Positions 8,808-16,760 are shown, counted from the first letter of the stretch. The stretch: DNA of 64,000 nt from Bacteroidota bacterium (GCA_020444275.1 JAHLLG010000004.1:186001-250000), one strand, 5' to 3'. Notes: a model not told the origin generated them from the sequence alone. Numbers and translations: made by a program.

Positions 8808-9220
8808 AAACTCTTGATTTATCATATTTAAACATTCCTGAAGAACATCCAGTTATAGAACTGCTGAAAGGATATGGCGGACAAATTTCAAATAAAACGA
8901 ATCATTATATTACTTACATATGGGCTACAGGAACAGGCATTAATACCGACGAGATTCGTTCTTTTTCTTTTTATCTAGTAGCTCCAGAAATAGACAGACA
9001 GCATAAACTGATTTCGATTGATTATGAAGATATCGCTACTTTAAAAGTGATTTTATGGCCATTAGATTCAAGCCCTGAACATTTTGAAGTCAAAATAAGT
9101 AAAGGTGATCTTAATAATCTTGATGAAAAATTATTTGATATTTTTAATCATCAAGAAACAAGAAAAATATTAACTCATTTCCTAAAACAGACATTAATAA
9201 AGTTACAACTGAGAAAATAG
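8804..9220 (+). CDS. unrecognised 138-aa protein coupled to the EEP nuclease
   Basis: The ATG overlaps the stop of the EEP gene by 4 bp, so translation is coupled and a physical partnership is likely. The product is small and acidic, with alternating beta-like segments in the first 100 residues and a Lys-rich helical C-terminus. There is no signal peptide, membrane segment or catalytic motif that I recognise. An inhibitor, a specificity factor or a sensor for the nuclease are all possible. The A-rich stretch and 24-bp gap to the Shedu gene keep it inside the same transcription unit. Confidence 0.8.
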   Translation: MKTLDLSYLNIPEEHPVIELLKGYGGQISNKTNHYITYIWATGTGINTDEIRSFSFYLVAPEIDRQHKLISIDYEDIATLKVILWPLDSSPEHFEVKISKGDLNNLDEKLFDIFNHQETRKILTHFLKQTLIKLQLRK

Positions 9221-9244
9221 ATGTTGTTAATTATCTAAAATATA

Positions 9245-10573
9245 ATGCAAAAACCAGCTCAATACACAAGAAAAGTTACGAGAGGAGATACAATTATTGT
9301 ATACTCTAAATCATTCAATGTTACCGAAAAGGGTTTGAGAAATGCCCAAGCTTATGAAAAGAATGTTTCTACAAAACAAGTAAAAGGTGAAAAACTAAAT
9401 TGTAAAATAGATAAAAAGGACAAAACTATTATTGTATTTACACCAAACAACTTTCCATTGCCTCATTTTAAAATCATTGGAACTACTTCATTATCGAGGG
9501 TAAAGGGAACATATTCTAACACAGGAGCTTTTTATAAAGGATTTGGTGATATAATTCAGGAAATAGCAGAAAGTATTTCTAACCTAAAAGAATTAAATAT
9601 TGACTATACAAAAGATGCAGAAACAACTATCAGAAAGTACCGTAAAAATCGTTTCTTAACTATTAGTGAGAAGGACTACAACTATATGCACGGACTGTTT
9701 CAAACTGAGAAAAAGCTTAGCTCTGATAATTCAAAGGTTGAAATAATAAAATACCTTCAACAAAGAATTCCAGATATTGAAGTCGAGCAAAAGAAAAGTA
9801 AAGAAATTGTTTCCAAGGATTTTAAAAATTTAATCTTCCATGAAGTATTAAATGATCTAAACAAGAAACAAGTCAAAGATTTATTATTTCAACTTTATGA
9901 CCAATATTATGATGTAATTGATTCTAAAATAGAATTATTTAAAGAAACGGATACATACAAATTGGATTATATCATTAATGAATATGAGAAGAATTTAAAA
10001 GAACACTCTAGTGATGAAACTACGTGGCAATTATTTTTTGAAGAAAATTTCAGCATCATTAATCCTAGTTATAAATATGTAATAAGGGAAGTTGATACAA
10101 TTTTTAATGATCTTGACATAGAAGCAGATAAAAGACCAATAGATTTTATTGTTGTTGATATATATAATAGTATTGAGTTAATTGAGATAAAAACTCCAAG
10201 TGCCCCAGTAATATCTTCTAATAAAGACAGAAACAATTACTATTTAGTTCACAATTGCACTAAAGCATGTACTCAACTTGAAAAGTACTTATTATGTTTT
10301 GAACGAAATCACGAAGAAGTTGAAAAGCTGGTTAAAAGAAAGATTTCAAAAAAATATGGGCTTAGACAAAAAGATATCAATCTCTTAACAACAAAACCAA
10401 AAGCTAAATTAATTATTGGAAAATTAGAACCTATAACAAAAAAGAAATCAAGACATCAGGACTTTCTGTTACAGCGTCATAGTTTTAAAAACATTGAGCT
10501 TATTACATATGATGAAATTTTAAAGAGCTTAAAAGAAATTAAGCGTGAATTAGATTCTAGAAAAAAGAAGTAA
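9245..10573 (+). CDS. sduA: Shedu-family antiphage nuclease (DUF4263)
   Basis: The C-terminal half of this 442-aa protein carries the DUF4263 PD-(D/E)xK nuclease. A conserved ETTWQLFFEENF segment (about 259-270) is followed by D300 in PIDFIVVD, then E314-I-K316 in the strand that ends in a TPSAPV turn. Next comes the helix with the AcTQLEKYL pattern that carries the family Gln. SduA alone is an established Shedu antiphage protein; it forms oligomers and cuts DNA. The N-terminal 230 residues are the variable region thought to sense the phage signal; here they hold beta-rich and coiled segments without a recognised domain. It is third in the five-gene cluster. Confidence 0.88.
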   Translation: MQKPAQYTRKVTRGDTIIVYSKSFNVTEKGLRNAQAYEKNVSTKQVKGEKLNCKIDKKDKTIIVFTPNNFPLPHFKIIGTTSLSRVKGTYSNTGAFYKGFGDIIQEIAESISNLKELNIDYTKDAETTIRKYRKNRFLTISEKDYNYMHGLFQTEKKLSSDNSKVEIIKYLQQRIPDIEVEQKKSKEIVSKDFKNLIFHEVLNDLNKKQVKDLLFQLYDQYYDVIDSKIELFKETDTYKLDYIINEYEKNLKEHSSDETTWQLFFEENFSIINPSYKYVIREVDTIFNDLDIEADKRPIDFIVVDIYNSIELIEIKTPSAPVISSNKDRNNYYLVHNCTKACTQLEKYLLCFERNHEEVEKLVKRKISKKYGLRQKDINLLTTKPKAKLIIGKLEPITKKKSRHQDFLLQRHSFKNIELITYDEILKSLKEIKRELDSRKKK

Positions 10574-10606
10574 AACATTTTAATACCAAAAATATAAGAC
10601 TCAAAA

Positions 10607-11458
10607 ATGAAAGATTGGAAGGCTTTTATATCTCATGCTTCTGAAGACAAAGAGCAATTTGTTAGAAAGCTATATCATTATTTAACAAAGCTAGGACTAA
10701 AGATATGGTATGATGAATTCACTTTAAAGGTAGGTGATAGCTTATCAAAAAGTATTGACATTGGTTTGAAAGATTCCGAATATGGAATTGTTATTATAAG
10801 CAAAGCTTTTTTAGAAAAGAATTGGACGGACTATGAATATCGTTCTCTATTGACTAGAGAAATTAATGGAGAAAAAGTCATTTTACCAATTTGGTATAAT
10901 ATTACAAAAGAAGAAATCTCAAAATACTCACTTTACCTTGTTGATAAGTTTGCAATAATTGCAACTGAAAATAATATCAATCAAGTTGCTCTTAAACTAC
11001 TTGAAGTTATTGAACCAAACATTTATAAAAATATTAGTAGGTATTTATATTATAAGAAACTTATTAGTGAAGCTGAACCTTCTACTGCAAAAAGCGGTGA
11101 ATTTAAACCATCAGAAATAAGACATGAAAAATTAAATAAGTCCTTAGTCAATAGAAGTGAAATATTATATGAGCTAATTTTTAAACCTTTTTTTGGACAC
11201 AAGGACTTAGAAGAAACCCTAGATGGTTTTAAACGGGATTTATATCCAAGTAGAGAAATTCAAGTTTGGGAAGCTATATTGGCAGTATATTTAATTTATT
11301 CTCAAAAAAAAGAAATTACAGATTATGTTTTATTAAAAGATATTGTAATGCACTTGGTATATTTTTCAACTGGGAATGTATATGATAAAACATATTTAGA
11401 AACAGAGCAACTTCTTGAGTTGATGGAAATGCTTAATCAGAGAATGAAAGATTTATAA
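10607..11458 (+). CDS. TIR-domain protein, probable NAD-consuming defence effector
   Basis: Residues 1-125 form a TIR domain: AFISHASEDK at 5-14, an IWYDEF strand with the family's Asp, and VIISKAFLEKNWTDYEY, in which E77 fits the catalytic Glu of NADase TIR domains. The remaining 160 residues are helical, with no recognised fold. Bacterial TIR proteins deplete NAD or make signalling nucleotides on infection. Here the protein follows Shedu by 33 bp and precedes a DUF4365 gene by about 30 bp. No SAVED, STING or SIR2-like partner is seen, so it is not an obvious Thoeris or CBASS member. Confidence 0.88.
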   Translation: MKDWKAFISHASEDKEQFVRKLYHYLTKLGLKIWYDEFTLKVGDSLSKSIDIGLKDSEYGIVIISKAFLEKNWTDYEYRSLLTREINGEKVILPIWYNITKEEISKYSLYLVDKFAIIATENNINQVALKLLEVIEPNIYKNISRYLYYKKLISEAEPSTAKSGEFKPSEIRHEKLNKSLVNRSEILYELIFKPFFGHKDLEETLDGFKRDLYPSREIQVWEAILAVYLIYSQKKEITDYVLLKDIVMHLVYFSTGNVYDKTYLETEQLLELMEMLNQRMKDL

Positions 11459-11488
11459 TTACAGTTGGTAATAAACACAGAGAATAAC

Positions 11489-12571
11489 ATGACTACTAAA
11501 TGGACACAAAATAAAAAGACTGAATTTCTAGGTGTTGATTATGTTGCTCAAGTAATAAATAAATCAAATTCAATATTTAATAAGGTTGATGGTTCCAATG
11601 ATATTGGATTAGATGGTTATATTGAATTTATAGAAAATGAATCTGCAACAGGGTTATGTGTTGGAATTCAGATAAAGTCAGGTAATTCTTATCAATCAGC
11701 AAATAAAGAATTTGCTGTAATTACAGCAGATGTAGATCATTTTGAATTCTGGAAAAGTCACATTTTACCTATTGCAGGTGTAGTCTATATTCCAGAAGAT
11801 GATATAGCATATTGGATTGACCTATCAACCTTCTTAAAAGACAATGATTTAAAAGGACCTTACACGATTAGAATTTCAAAAAAGAGTATTTTTACACATG
11901 AGACCTTTTCAGAGTTTTATAAAAATTTTATTGCTTATAAGAATAAATATAATACAGATTGGAATTTTGGTAAAGCATTAAAAGGATTACTTCCTATAAA
12001 AGATAGAGATACTAGAATTGAATCAATAAAATCACTCTTTTACTTTCATAGAAATGATATTGAAAGTTGGTACTACATTATAAATCAATTCATGATTGAA
12101 GATGATTTTGATGTTGAAAATGTAATTATATTTACATTAAGGCACGTAATTAGTCATGGAGATATCTTCTGGCATAAAGGTAATTTTGTTAATGATTCTG
12201 TTCGAAGTTTTGCAAGAGGATTAATTAAAGACAAATTCTCAAAAAAAGAAATTGCAAAACTAGTTAGGCATATTGATGAGGGAGGTATCACTAGAGGAAG
12301 TATGGGACAAAATATTTATCCTATCATTGATCTAGTAACAGAGAAGATTGATTTTCTCAAAAATGTCATACTTGATAAATCCACAGATGATAATTCGAGG
12401 ACATGGGCAGGTGTTATTTTGATAAATGAATTTCAACAATATGATATTGATAGAGCAATTAAGTTTGCTGAAAGTATGATATATAACTTTCCTGATTCAG
12501 AGAATACTGAACAATTTGAATTAATTCGAGATAGTTTAAGAAATGATGGCTTTGTAGATTTTACAGGCTAA
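11489..12571 (+). CDS. DUF4365-domain protein, PD-(D/E)xK-like nuclease fold
   Basis: I place the start at the ATG at 11489 (360 aa) because the in-frame TTG 24 bp upstream would add a poor N-terminus close to the preceding stop. The first 150 residues match the DUF4365 pattern: conserved TEFLGVDYV, then D42 in DIGLDG and Q61-I-K63 in the IQIKSG strand, a variant of the restriction-nuclease active site. The C-terminal 200 residues are helical and resemble HEAT-like repeats. It is last in the five-gene cluster, 40 bp before the stop of the oppositely oriented integrase gene. A role in DNA recognition or cleavage is inferred from fold and company. Confidence 0.82.
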   Translation: MTTKWTQNKKTEFLGVDYVAQVINKSNSIFNKVDGSNDIGLDGYIEFIENESATGLCVGIQIKSGNSYQSANKEFAVITADVDHFEFWKSHILPIAGVVYIPEDDIAYWIDLSTFLKDNDLKGPYTIRISKKSIFTHETFSEFYKNFIAYKNKYNTDWNFGKALKGLLPIKDRDTRIESIKSLFYFHRNDIESWYYIINQFMIEDDFDVENVIIFTLRHVISHGDIFWHKGNFVNDSVRSFARGLIKDKFSKKEIAKLVRHIDEGGITRGSMGQNIYPIIDLVTEKIDFLKNVILDKSTDDNSRTWAGVILINEFQQYDIDRAIKFAESMIYNFPDSENTEQFELIRDSLRNDGFVDFTG

Positions 12572-12611
12572 AACTAAATCTATTGTATTTCTTGGCATTC
12601 CAGATTTATTA

Positions 12612-13859
12612 CTAAGTCTTCTTCCTAAACTTAGTAAGGTGATTTGAAGATTTCTTTTTAACATCGAACCCAAAACTACCAAGATATTTCTCAGTAGTCT
12701 GTGTCGAACTATGACCCAGTTGTTCCTTAATAAATTCTGCGGTCATTCCTGATTGCATCATAACAGTTGAATAAGTATGGCGAGCTACATAGGTTGTTAG
12801 TTTAACTGGAATATTAAGCTTGTCTCCTATTTCCTTCATATACTTATTGATTGATTTGGTTGATTGATGAATCCTTTCATAAATTTGTTTGTCTGATAAA
12901 CCTTCTCTAAGTATTGGAAAAACATACTTATCTTTCAGTATAGGTTTATTCCCCCACTTTTCTATGATAGACCTTAGATCATCTGTTAAAGCAGCCTCTA
13001 TTGGCTCTAAATCCTTTTTTCTAGAGTTTGCTGTTTTTGAACGAATATAAACTATAGCTTGGTTAGTAATGTTTTTGTATTTCAATAGTGCCATATCTTT
13101 CACATTGATACCATTACATAAATATGAGAAAATCCAAAGATCTTTTGCTTTATCTTCTGATGAAAATGGGATAGTCTGGTAGTTGAATATTTTCTCAATA
13201 TCATCTATTGATATCGCTCTCTTTTTATTTCTACTAGATGGGATATTATACTTTGATTTGCCAAATGGATATATTTTATTATTTATAACACCCTCTTTGT
13301 GTGCATAATTAAAAATAACCCTTAATGGACGTAGATAAATACCAACAGTTGATATTGATTTCCCGCATTTAATCATCCACTTTTCATAAGCTTTCAGAAA
13401 ATGTTCTGTAATATCAATAAATTCAACATTTTCATTATTGCAAAATTCAAATATTGAGTTTTTGCTACAAACAAAAGTTTGGGCATAGCTGTAACGCCCT
13501 TCTGCTTCAAGTTTTCTAATATATTGATTATAGACTTCTTTAACTAAACCCGCAGAACTAAATTGAATCTTTAGATATTTCTCAAACTGCTCTAAAGAAA
13601 AGAACTGAAGGCTTTGAATAATTTCATTTGCCTTAGCTTCTATAGCCTCCAGTTTTAGCTTTATTTGTTTTAACTCTCCACGAGGTTTAGGTGAAAATAC
13701 TTTGTCAAAATCTTCTTGTGTAAGGTCAAATTCTGTTACAAAATATTTTTGTTTTCTCTTATGTGTTACTCGAAGTTTAACGGGGTGTTTCTCATTTTTC
13801 TTTTTGTAACGTGTATCAAGAATTATAGCAGTGGTTGCCGCTGGTTTCATATTTTTCAT
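12612..13859 (-). CDS. int: tyrosine recombinase (integrase) of the island
   Basis: The 415-aa protein has the Bacteroidetes integrase layout: an N-terminal arm-type DNA-binding domain (about 10-90), a SAM-like core-binding domain (about 105-195) and a C-terminal catalytic domain. Visible catalytic parts are the Lys strand (YIRSKTANSRKK), VARHTYSTVM with the second Arg, LGHSSTQTTEKYLG with His and the nucleophilic Tyr. The usual first Arg (in TGLR) is replaced, the segment reading CNGINVKD. The related CTnDOT integrase also lacks that Arg, so activity is still plausible. It points away from the attachment site, only 129 bp from it, as expected for the enzyme that integrated the element. Confidence 0.95.
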   Translation of the reverse strand: MKNMKPAATTAIILDTRYKKKNEKHPVKLRVTHKRKQKYFVTEFDLTQEDFDKVFSPKPRGELKQIKLKLEAIEAKANEIIQSLQFFSLEQFEKYLKIQFSSAGLVKEVYNQYIRKLEAEGRYSYAQTFVCSKNSIFEFCNNENVEFIDITEHFLKAYEKWMIKCGKSISTVGIYLRPLRVIFNYAHKEGVINNKIYPFGKSKYNIPSSRNKKRAISIDDIEKIFNYQTIPFSSEDKAKDLWIFSYLCNGINVKDMALLKYKNITNQAIVYIRSKTANSRKKDLEPIEAALTDDLRSIIEKWGNKPILKDKYVFPILREGLSDKQIYERIHQSTKSINKYMKEIGDKLNIPVKLTTYVARHTYSTVMMQSGMTAEFIKEQLGHSSTQTTEKYLGSFGFDVKKKSSNHLTKFRKKT

Positions 13860-13953
13860 ACAATTTACATACTTTTTGAAATAAATTTGGAAAATTGCGC
13901 AACTATATCATATTGGAAATAATCCTAATGGCTTGATTAACAAACTATGTACA

Positions 13954-13973
13954 AAAATATCAAAAAATATCAA
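13954..13973. repeat. two tandem 10-bp repeats between integrase gene and attachment site
   Basis: The unit AAAATATCAA occurs twice in direct succession with 10-bp period, so both copies face the same side of the helix. It lies 16-35 bp from the attachment core. Arm-type integrase or accessory-factor binding sites are typically found here, but such AT-rich repeats also occur by chance. Confidence 0.4.
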
Positions 13974-13988
13974 AATTACAATCAGATT

Positions 13989-14031
13989 ACTCATAATCAG
14001 GGGGTCCCTGGTTCGAGCCCAGGTGGGCCCA
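13989..14031 (+). other. attR: attachment site: duplicated 3' part of a tRNA-Met(CAT) gene
   Basis: The sequence reads as the tRNA 3' half: anticodon loop CTCATAA with anticodon CAT, stem strand TCAGG, variable loop, T stem-loop CCTGG-TTCGAGC-CCAGG, acceptor strand TGGGCCC and discriminator A. The bases to the left do not complete the anticodon stem (expected CCTGA is absent) and no D arm or acceptor 5' strand is present, so this is not a functional tRNA. It is the copy left by integration into the 3' end of the tRNA gene. The intact tRNA should lie beyond the left edge. Calling it attR assumes the plus-strand view. Confidence 0.85.
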
Positions 14032-14038
14032 CAGGCTT

Positions 14039-14068
14039 AAAGGAGATACTGTAAAGTGTCTCCTTTTT
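14039..14068 (+). terminator. rho-independent terminator, original tRNA terminator
   Basis: An AAAGGAGA stem strand (14039-14046) pairs with TCTCCTTT (14059-14066), the inner GT/AC pairs extend it, and a T-rich tail follows. It lies 8 bp after the tRNA 3' end and fits the terminator of the tRNA gene before the island split it away. It may also serve mtnP on the other strand, since the stem is symmetrical. Confidence 0.7.
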
Positions 14069-14082
14069 ATTTTTTAGTGATA

Positions 14083-14835
14083 TTATGACTCGATTTTCTT
14101 CAATGTCGCTAACAACAAATCGATCACATGATGCACATTCTGGTTAAATATCTCGATAATCTCCCGCCACGAAACAGGTTCTTCATCGGTTTTCCAACAA
14201 TCGAAATCGGTGCTCATGGCCACAGCAGCATACGGAATCTCAAGTTCGTTAGCTAAAATAACTTCCGGAGCTGTCGACATGTTAATTACATCGGCACCCC
14301 ACATGCGAAACATGTTGGATTCGGCACGGGTCGAGAATCGGGGTCCTTCTATACTCACTACGGTTCCTTTCTTGTGATAAGTAAGTTTTAATTCATGGGC
14401 TGAATCGATAAGCAACTTTCTTAGGTTGCTATCGAAAGGATCGGCCATTACGGTATGTTTCATTTCTCCCGGCTCAAACGCTTCAAAAAAAGTGGTTTTT
14501 CGGTGTTTGGTAAAATCTATAAACTGGTCTAAAATAACCAGGTGCCCCCGGTCAATTTTTTCGCGCAAGCTGCCGCATGCTGTGGTGGCTAAAATAACAT
14601 CACATCCTTGTTCTTTTAAAGCCCAGATATTAGCCCGGTTATTTACCTGTGTGGGTGGAATGGTATGTTTTTTCCCGTGTCGAGATAAAATAACAACATC
14701 CACATTACCAATTTTTCCGCAGGTTAATTCCGAAGTAGGCTCACCATAGGGCGTTTCTACTTTTATAATTTGTGGTGATTTTAAAATGTTGGGATCTTCC
14801 AGTCCCGATCCTCCAATGATTGCAACTTTTGCCAT
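14083..14835 (-). CDS. mtnP: S-methyl-5'-thioadenosine phosphorylase
   Basis: The 250-aa protein phosphorolyses 5'-methylthioadenosine (MTA) to adenine and methylthioribose-1-phosphate. Family motifs are clear: IIGGSGLED at the N-terminus (phosphate loop), LSRHGKKHTIPP, NNRANIWALK, ATTACGSL, EGPRFSTRAES, and MSTAPEV followed by STDFDCW at the substrate pocket. STAPEV with a TDFD segment favours MTA phosphorylase over purine nucleoside phosphorylase. It is the last gene of a minus-strand cluster, starting 1 nt after the aldolase stop. It acts in the cytosol, clearing MTA from polyamine or S-adenosylmethionine use. Confidence 0.94.
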   Translation of the reverse strand: MAKVAIIGGSGLEDPNILKSPQIIKVETPYGEPTSELTCGKIGNVDVVILSRHGKKHTIPPTQVNNRANIWALKEQGCDVILATTACGSLREKIDRGHLVILDQFIDFTKHRKTTFFEAFEPGEMKHTVMADPFDSNLRKLLIDSAHELKLTYHKKGTVVSIEGPRFSTRAESNMFRMWGADVINMSTAPEVILANELEIPYAAVAMSTDFDCWKTDEEPVSWREIIEIFNQNVHHVIDLLLATLKKIES

Positions 14836-14836
14836 G

Positions 14837-15454
14837 TTATATTTTGTTATAATAGTTTACTAAAATGGTGTTCGCTTCAACTAATGATTTTCCATAGGTA
14901 ATAATCCCTTCCGGATGCCCTCCCATAATAATAATTCCTGAACTTTGATGGGCATATTTTTTTATTTCCAGGGCCATTTCCGGAGTTCCGAATTCAGCTT
15001 TTCTGTTGGTTGTGGGTAAATCCATTAAGTAACAGTTCCACATATCTTTATGGTGGACATGTATAACGGTATTCACCTTAGGATTAGCATCATAAATAAT
15101 GGCATGGCTTAGCGATTCCGAAGAAGCTTTGGTTAATCCCTTGCATGTTACGTGATTATGTTGAATATCGAAACCGGTTACCAGCGCATAATGTTCTTTT
15201 TTGAGATCTTTGAGTCCTCCCGTGGCACTTCCCGAAATAATAAACTGGTTTTGCTGATACCGGATACTGATATTTCCAAATCCTATTCCGTCGGGATACT
15301 GTCCGATGAATCCCAGGTCGAAAAGCTTTTTTCTGTACGAATTCAGCGCCATGTAGTCGTCATCACTGAAATCGAAAGGTTTTTGATTCCAGTTTAAATT
15401 AAATTTTATGTATCCTTCTTTCATTCTCCGAAGCTTTAGCGAAGGAGAAATCAT
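14837..15454 (-). CDS. class II aldolase/adducin-family protein of MTA metabolism
   Basis: The 205-aa protein has the zinc-dependent class II aldolase pattern: GNISIR for phosphate binding, the ASSESLSHAIIYD helix with the catalytic acid, the IHVHHKDMW zinc ligands, and a third His in MGGHPEGI. Start 15454 is supported by an AGGAG box 5 nt upstream; the later Met has poorer spacing. Sitting between mtnA and mtnP, it should act on methylthioribulose-1-phosphate. It would do so either by dehydration (MtnB role) or by cleavage to dihydroxyacetone phosphate and methylthioacetaldehyde (DHAP shunt aldolase). No mtnC, mtnD or mtnE lies nearby, which mildly favours the shunt. The choice cannot be made from the sequence alone. 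Confidence 0.85.
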   Translation of the reverse strand: MISPSLKLRRMKEGYIKFNLNWNQKPFDFSDDDYMALNSYRKKLFDLGFIGQYPDGIGFGNISIRYQQNQFIISGSATGGLKDLKKEHYALVTGFDIQHNHVTCKGLTKASSESLSHAIIYDANPKVNTVIHVHHKDMWNCYLMDLPTTNRKAEFGTPEMALEIKKYAHQSSGIIIMGGHPEGIITYGKSLVEANTILVNYYNKI

Positions 15455-15505
15455 TTTTCTCCTAATTTATATTTCATTTTCTTGGTCTTTTTATTTTTAA
15501 TTAAG

Positions 15506-15667
15506 GAGACTGTCCAAAAAGCAGTCATTCCAAACGAAGTGAAGGAATCTTTAAGTTTCATTGGTCTGATAATAAATAGATTACCTGCCTGCTGCAGGCA
15601 GGCTTCTTCTCCCGATAAATATCGGGATCATCGTAATGACACTGCTTTTTCCTTTTTGGACAGCCTC
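15506..15667. repeat. MITE-like palindromic repeat, 162 bp
   Basis: The ends are inverted repeats: GAGACTGTCCAAAAA at the left against the complement of TTTTTGGACAGCCTC at the right, continued inward by CAGTCATT and AATGACACTG-type pairing. Inside are two perfect hairpins: CCTGCCTG/CAGGCAGG at 15584-15602 and CCCGAT/ATCGGG at 15611-15626. The left part carries an ATTCCAAACGAAGTGAAGG stretch of a kind seen in dispersed bacterial repeats. It fills most of the mtnA-aldolase gap and ends 4 bp before the mtnA stop. It holds no real gene and no transposase, so it would be mobilised in trans. Confidence 0.8.
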
Positions 15668-15671
15668 TAAA

Positions 15672-16760
15672 TTATTTCAATTTCCCAATTTCATCTTTAT
15701 TCGCTTTACAAACCCCTTTTTCAGTAATCAAAGCCGTTACATACTTTGCCGGTGTAACATCAAAACCATAATTCAAAGCAGGGCTGTTTTCCGGGGTTAA
15801 TCGTACCCGGGTAATTTCATCATTATGCCAACCTTCTATATATTTTACTTCATCTTCGCTGCGTTGTTCAATGGGAATATTTTTGATGCCATCATCCATG
15901 GTAAAATCAATGGTCGATAAAGGCAGGGCAACATAAAACGGAATATGATTATCATGCGCTGCCAATGCTTTTAAGTACGTTCCGATTTTATTGGCCACAT
16001 CGCCATTGGCGCTGGTTCGGTCGCTACCTACGATAACCAAATCTACCATGCCTTTTTGCATCAGTAAACCTCCGGTATTATCGGCAATTACGGTATGCGG
16101 TACACCGTGTTGTTCCAGTTCATAGGCTGTTAAGCGTGCTCCCTGGTTTCGTGGCCGGGTTTCATCAACCCAAACATGCAGTTTAATTCCTTTTTCGTGG
16201 GCCAGGTAAATAGGAGCAGTGGCTGTTCCATAATCGACACATGCCAGCCAGCCTGCATTACAGTGTGTTAAGATATTTACCGTATCTCCTTTTTTTGCTT
16301 TGGCAATTGCTTCAATAAACGGAAGGCCATGTTCACCTATCAATCTGCAATTTTCAATTTCATCTGCCTTGAGTTGATTTGCGGTATCTAATGCGATCTG
16401 AATTTTTTCCTGTAAGCTGTTGCCCTTTTTGATTTGATCCAGGATGAGATCGATGGCAAATCGTAAATTAACAGCCGTAGGCCTCGACGAAGCCAAATAA
16501 CCGGCCATATTTTGTATTGTGTCTTCGGATGGATCGGTTAGGTTTACCAGCCCCAAATACATGCCATACGCAGCCGTAACCCCAATTAAAGGAGCACCGC
16601 GCACCCACATCTCTTGAATGGAAATATACGCATCTTCGAGCGTTCTTAAATCCTGGGTTTTAAAATCGAAAGGTAAAAACCGCTGATCAATGATTTGTAT
16701 GGTTTTTGGATCACCCTCTTTAACCCAGATGGTATGATAATGTTTGCCGTTAATTTTCAT
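15672..16760 (-). CDS. mtnA: S-methyl-5-thioribose-1-phosphate isomerase
   Basis: The 362-aa enzyme converts methylthioribose-1-phosphate to methylthioribulose-1-phosphate. It shows the eIF2B-like isomerase motifs: the RGAPLIGVTAAYG segment, SSRPTAVNLRFA, THCNAGWLA with the active-site Cys, DETRPRNQGARLTA, and GSDRTSANGDVANKIGTY with the catalytic Asp. It is first in the mtnA-aldolase-mtnP set. The palindromic repeat follows its stop directly and may act as a transcript-end or stability element between it and the downstream genes. Confidence 0.95.
   Translation of the reverse strand: MKINGKHYHTIWVKEGDPKTIQIIDQRFLPFDFKTQDLRTLEDAYISIQEMWVRGAPLIGVTAAYGMYLGLVNLTDPSEDTIQNMAGYLASSRPTAVNLRFAIDLILDQIKKGNSLQEKIQIALDTANQLKADEIENCRLIGEHGLPFIEAIAKAKKGDTVNILTHCNAGWLACVDYGTATAPIYLAHEKGIKLHVWVDETRPRNQGARLTAYELEQHGVPHTVIADNTGGLLMQKGMVDLVIVGSDRTSANGDVANKIGTYLKALAAHDNHIPFYVALPLSTIDFTMDDGIKNIPIEQRSEDEVKYIEGWHNDEITRVRLTPENSPALNYGFDVTPAKYVTALITEKGVCKANKDEIGKLK

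Larger units (their letters stand above)
1..14031. mobile_element. right-hand part of a tRNA-Met-integrated genomic (defence) island
   Basis: The segment carries restriction, Shedu, TIR and recombinase genes and ends with a tyrosine integrase gene pointing inward and a duplicated tRNA 3' end at 13989-14031. Its DNA looks more AT-rich than the housekeeping region that starts at 14083, where gene content switches abruptly to conserved metabolism. The left end lies outside the window, so element size and any transfer genes cannot be judged. No conjugation or phage structural genes are seen in this part. That the segment is one element and not several nested insertions is inference. Confidence 0.75.

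Noticed and set aside
10607-11458. Thoeris or CBASS system around the TIR gene
   Set aside because: No SIR2/Macro-like ThsA, cyclase, SAVED or STING gene is adjacent.
13989-14031. A functional tRNA-Met gene
   Set aside because: Only the 3' half is present; the acceptor 5' strand, D arm and 5' anticodon stem are missing.
15482-15670. A 62-codon reading frame
   Set aside because: It runs through the palindromic repeat and has no ribosome site or recognisable protein character.
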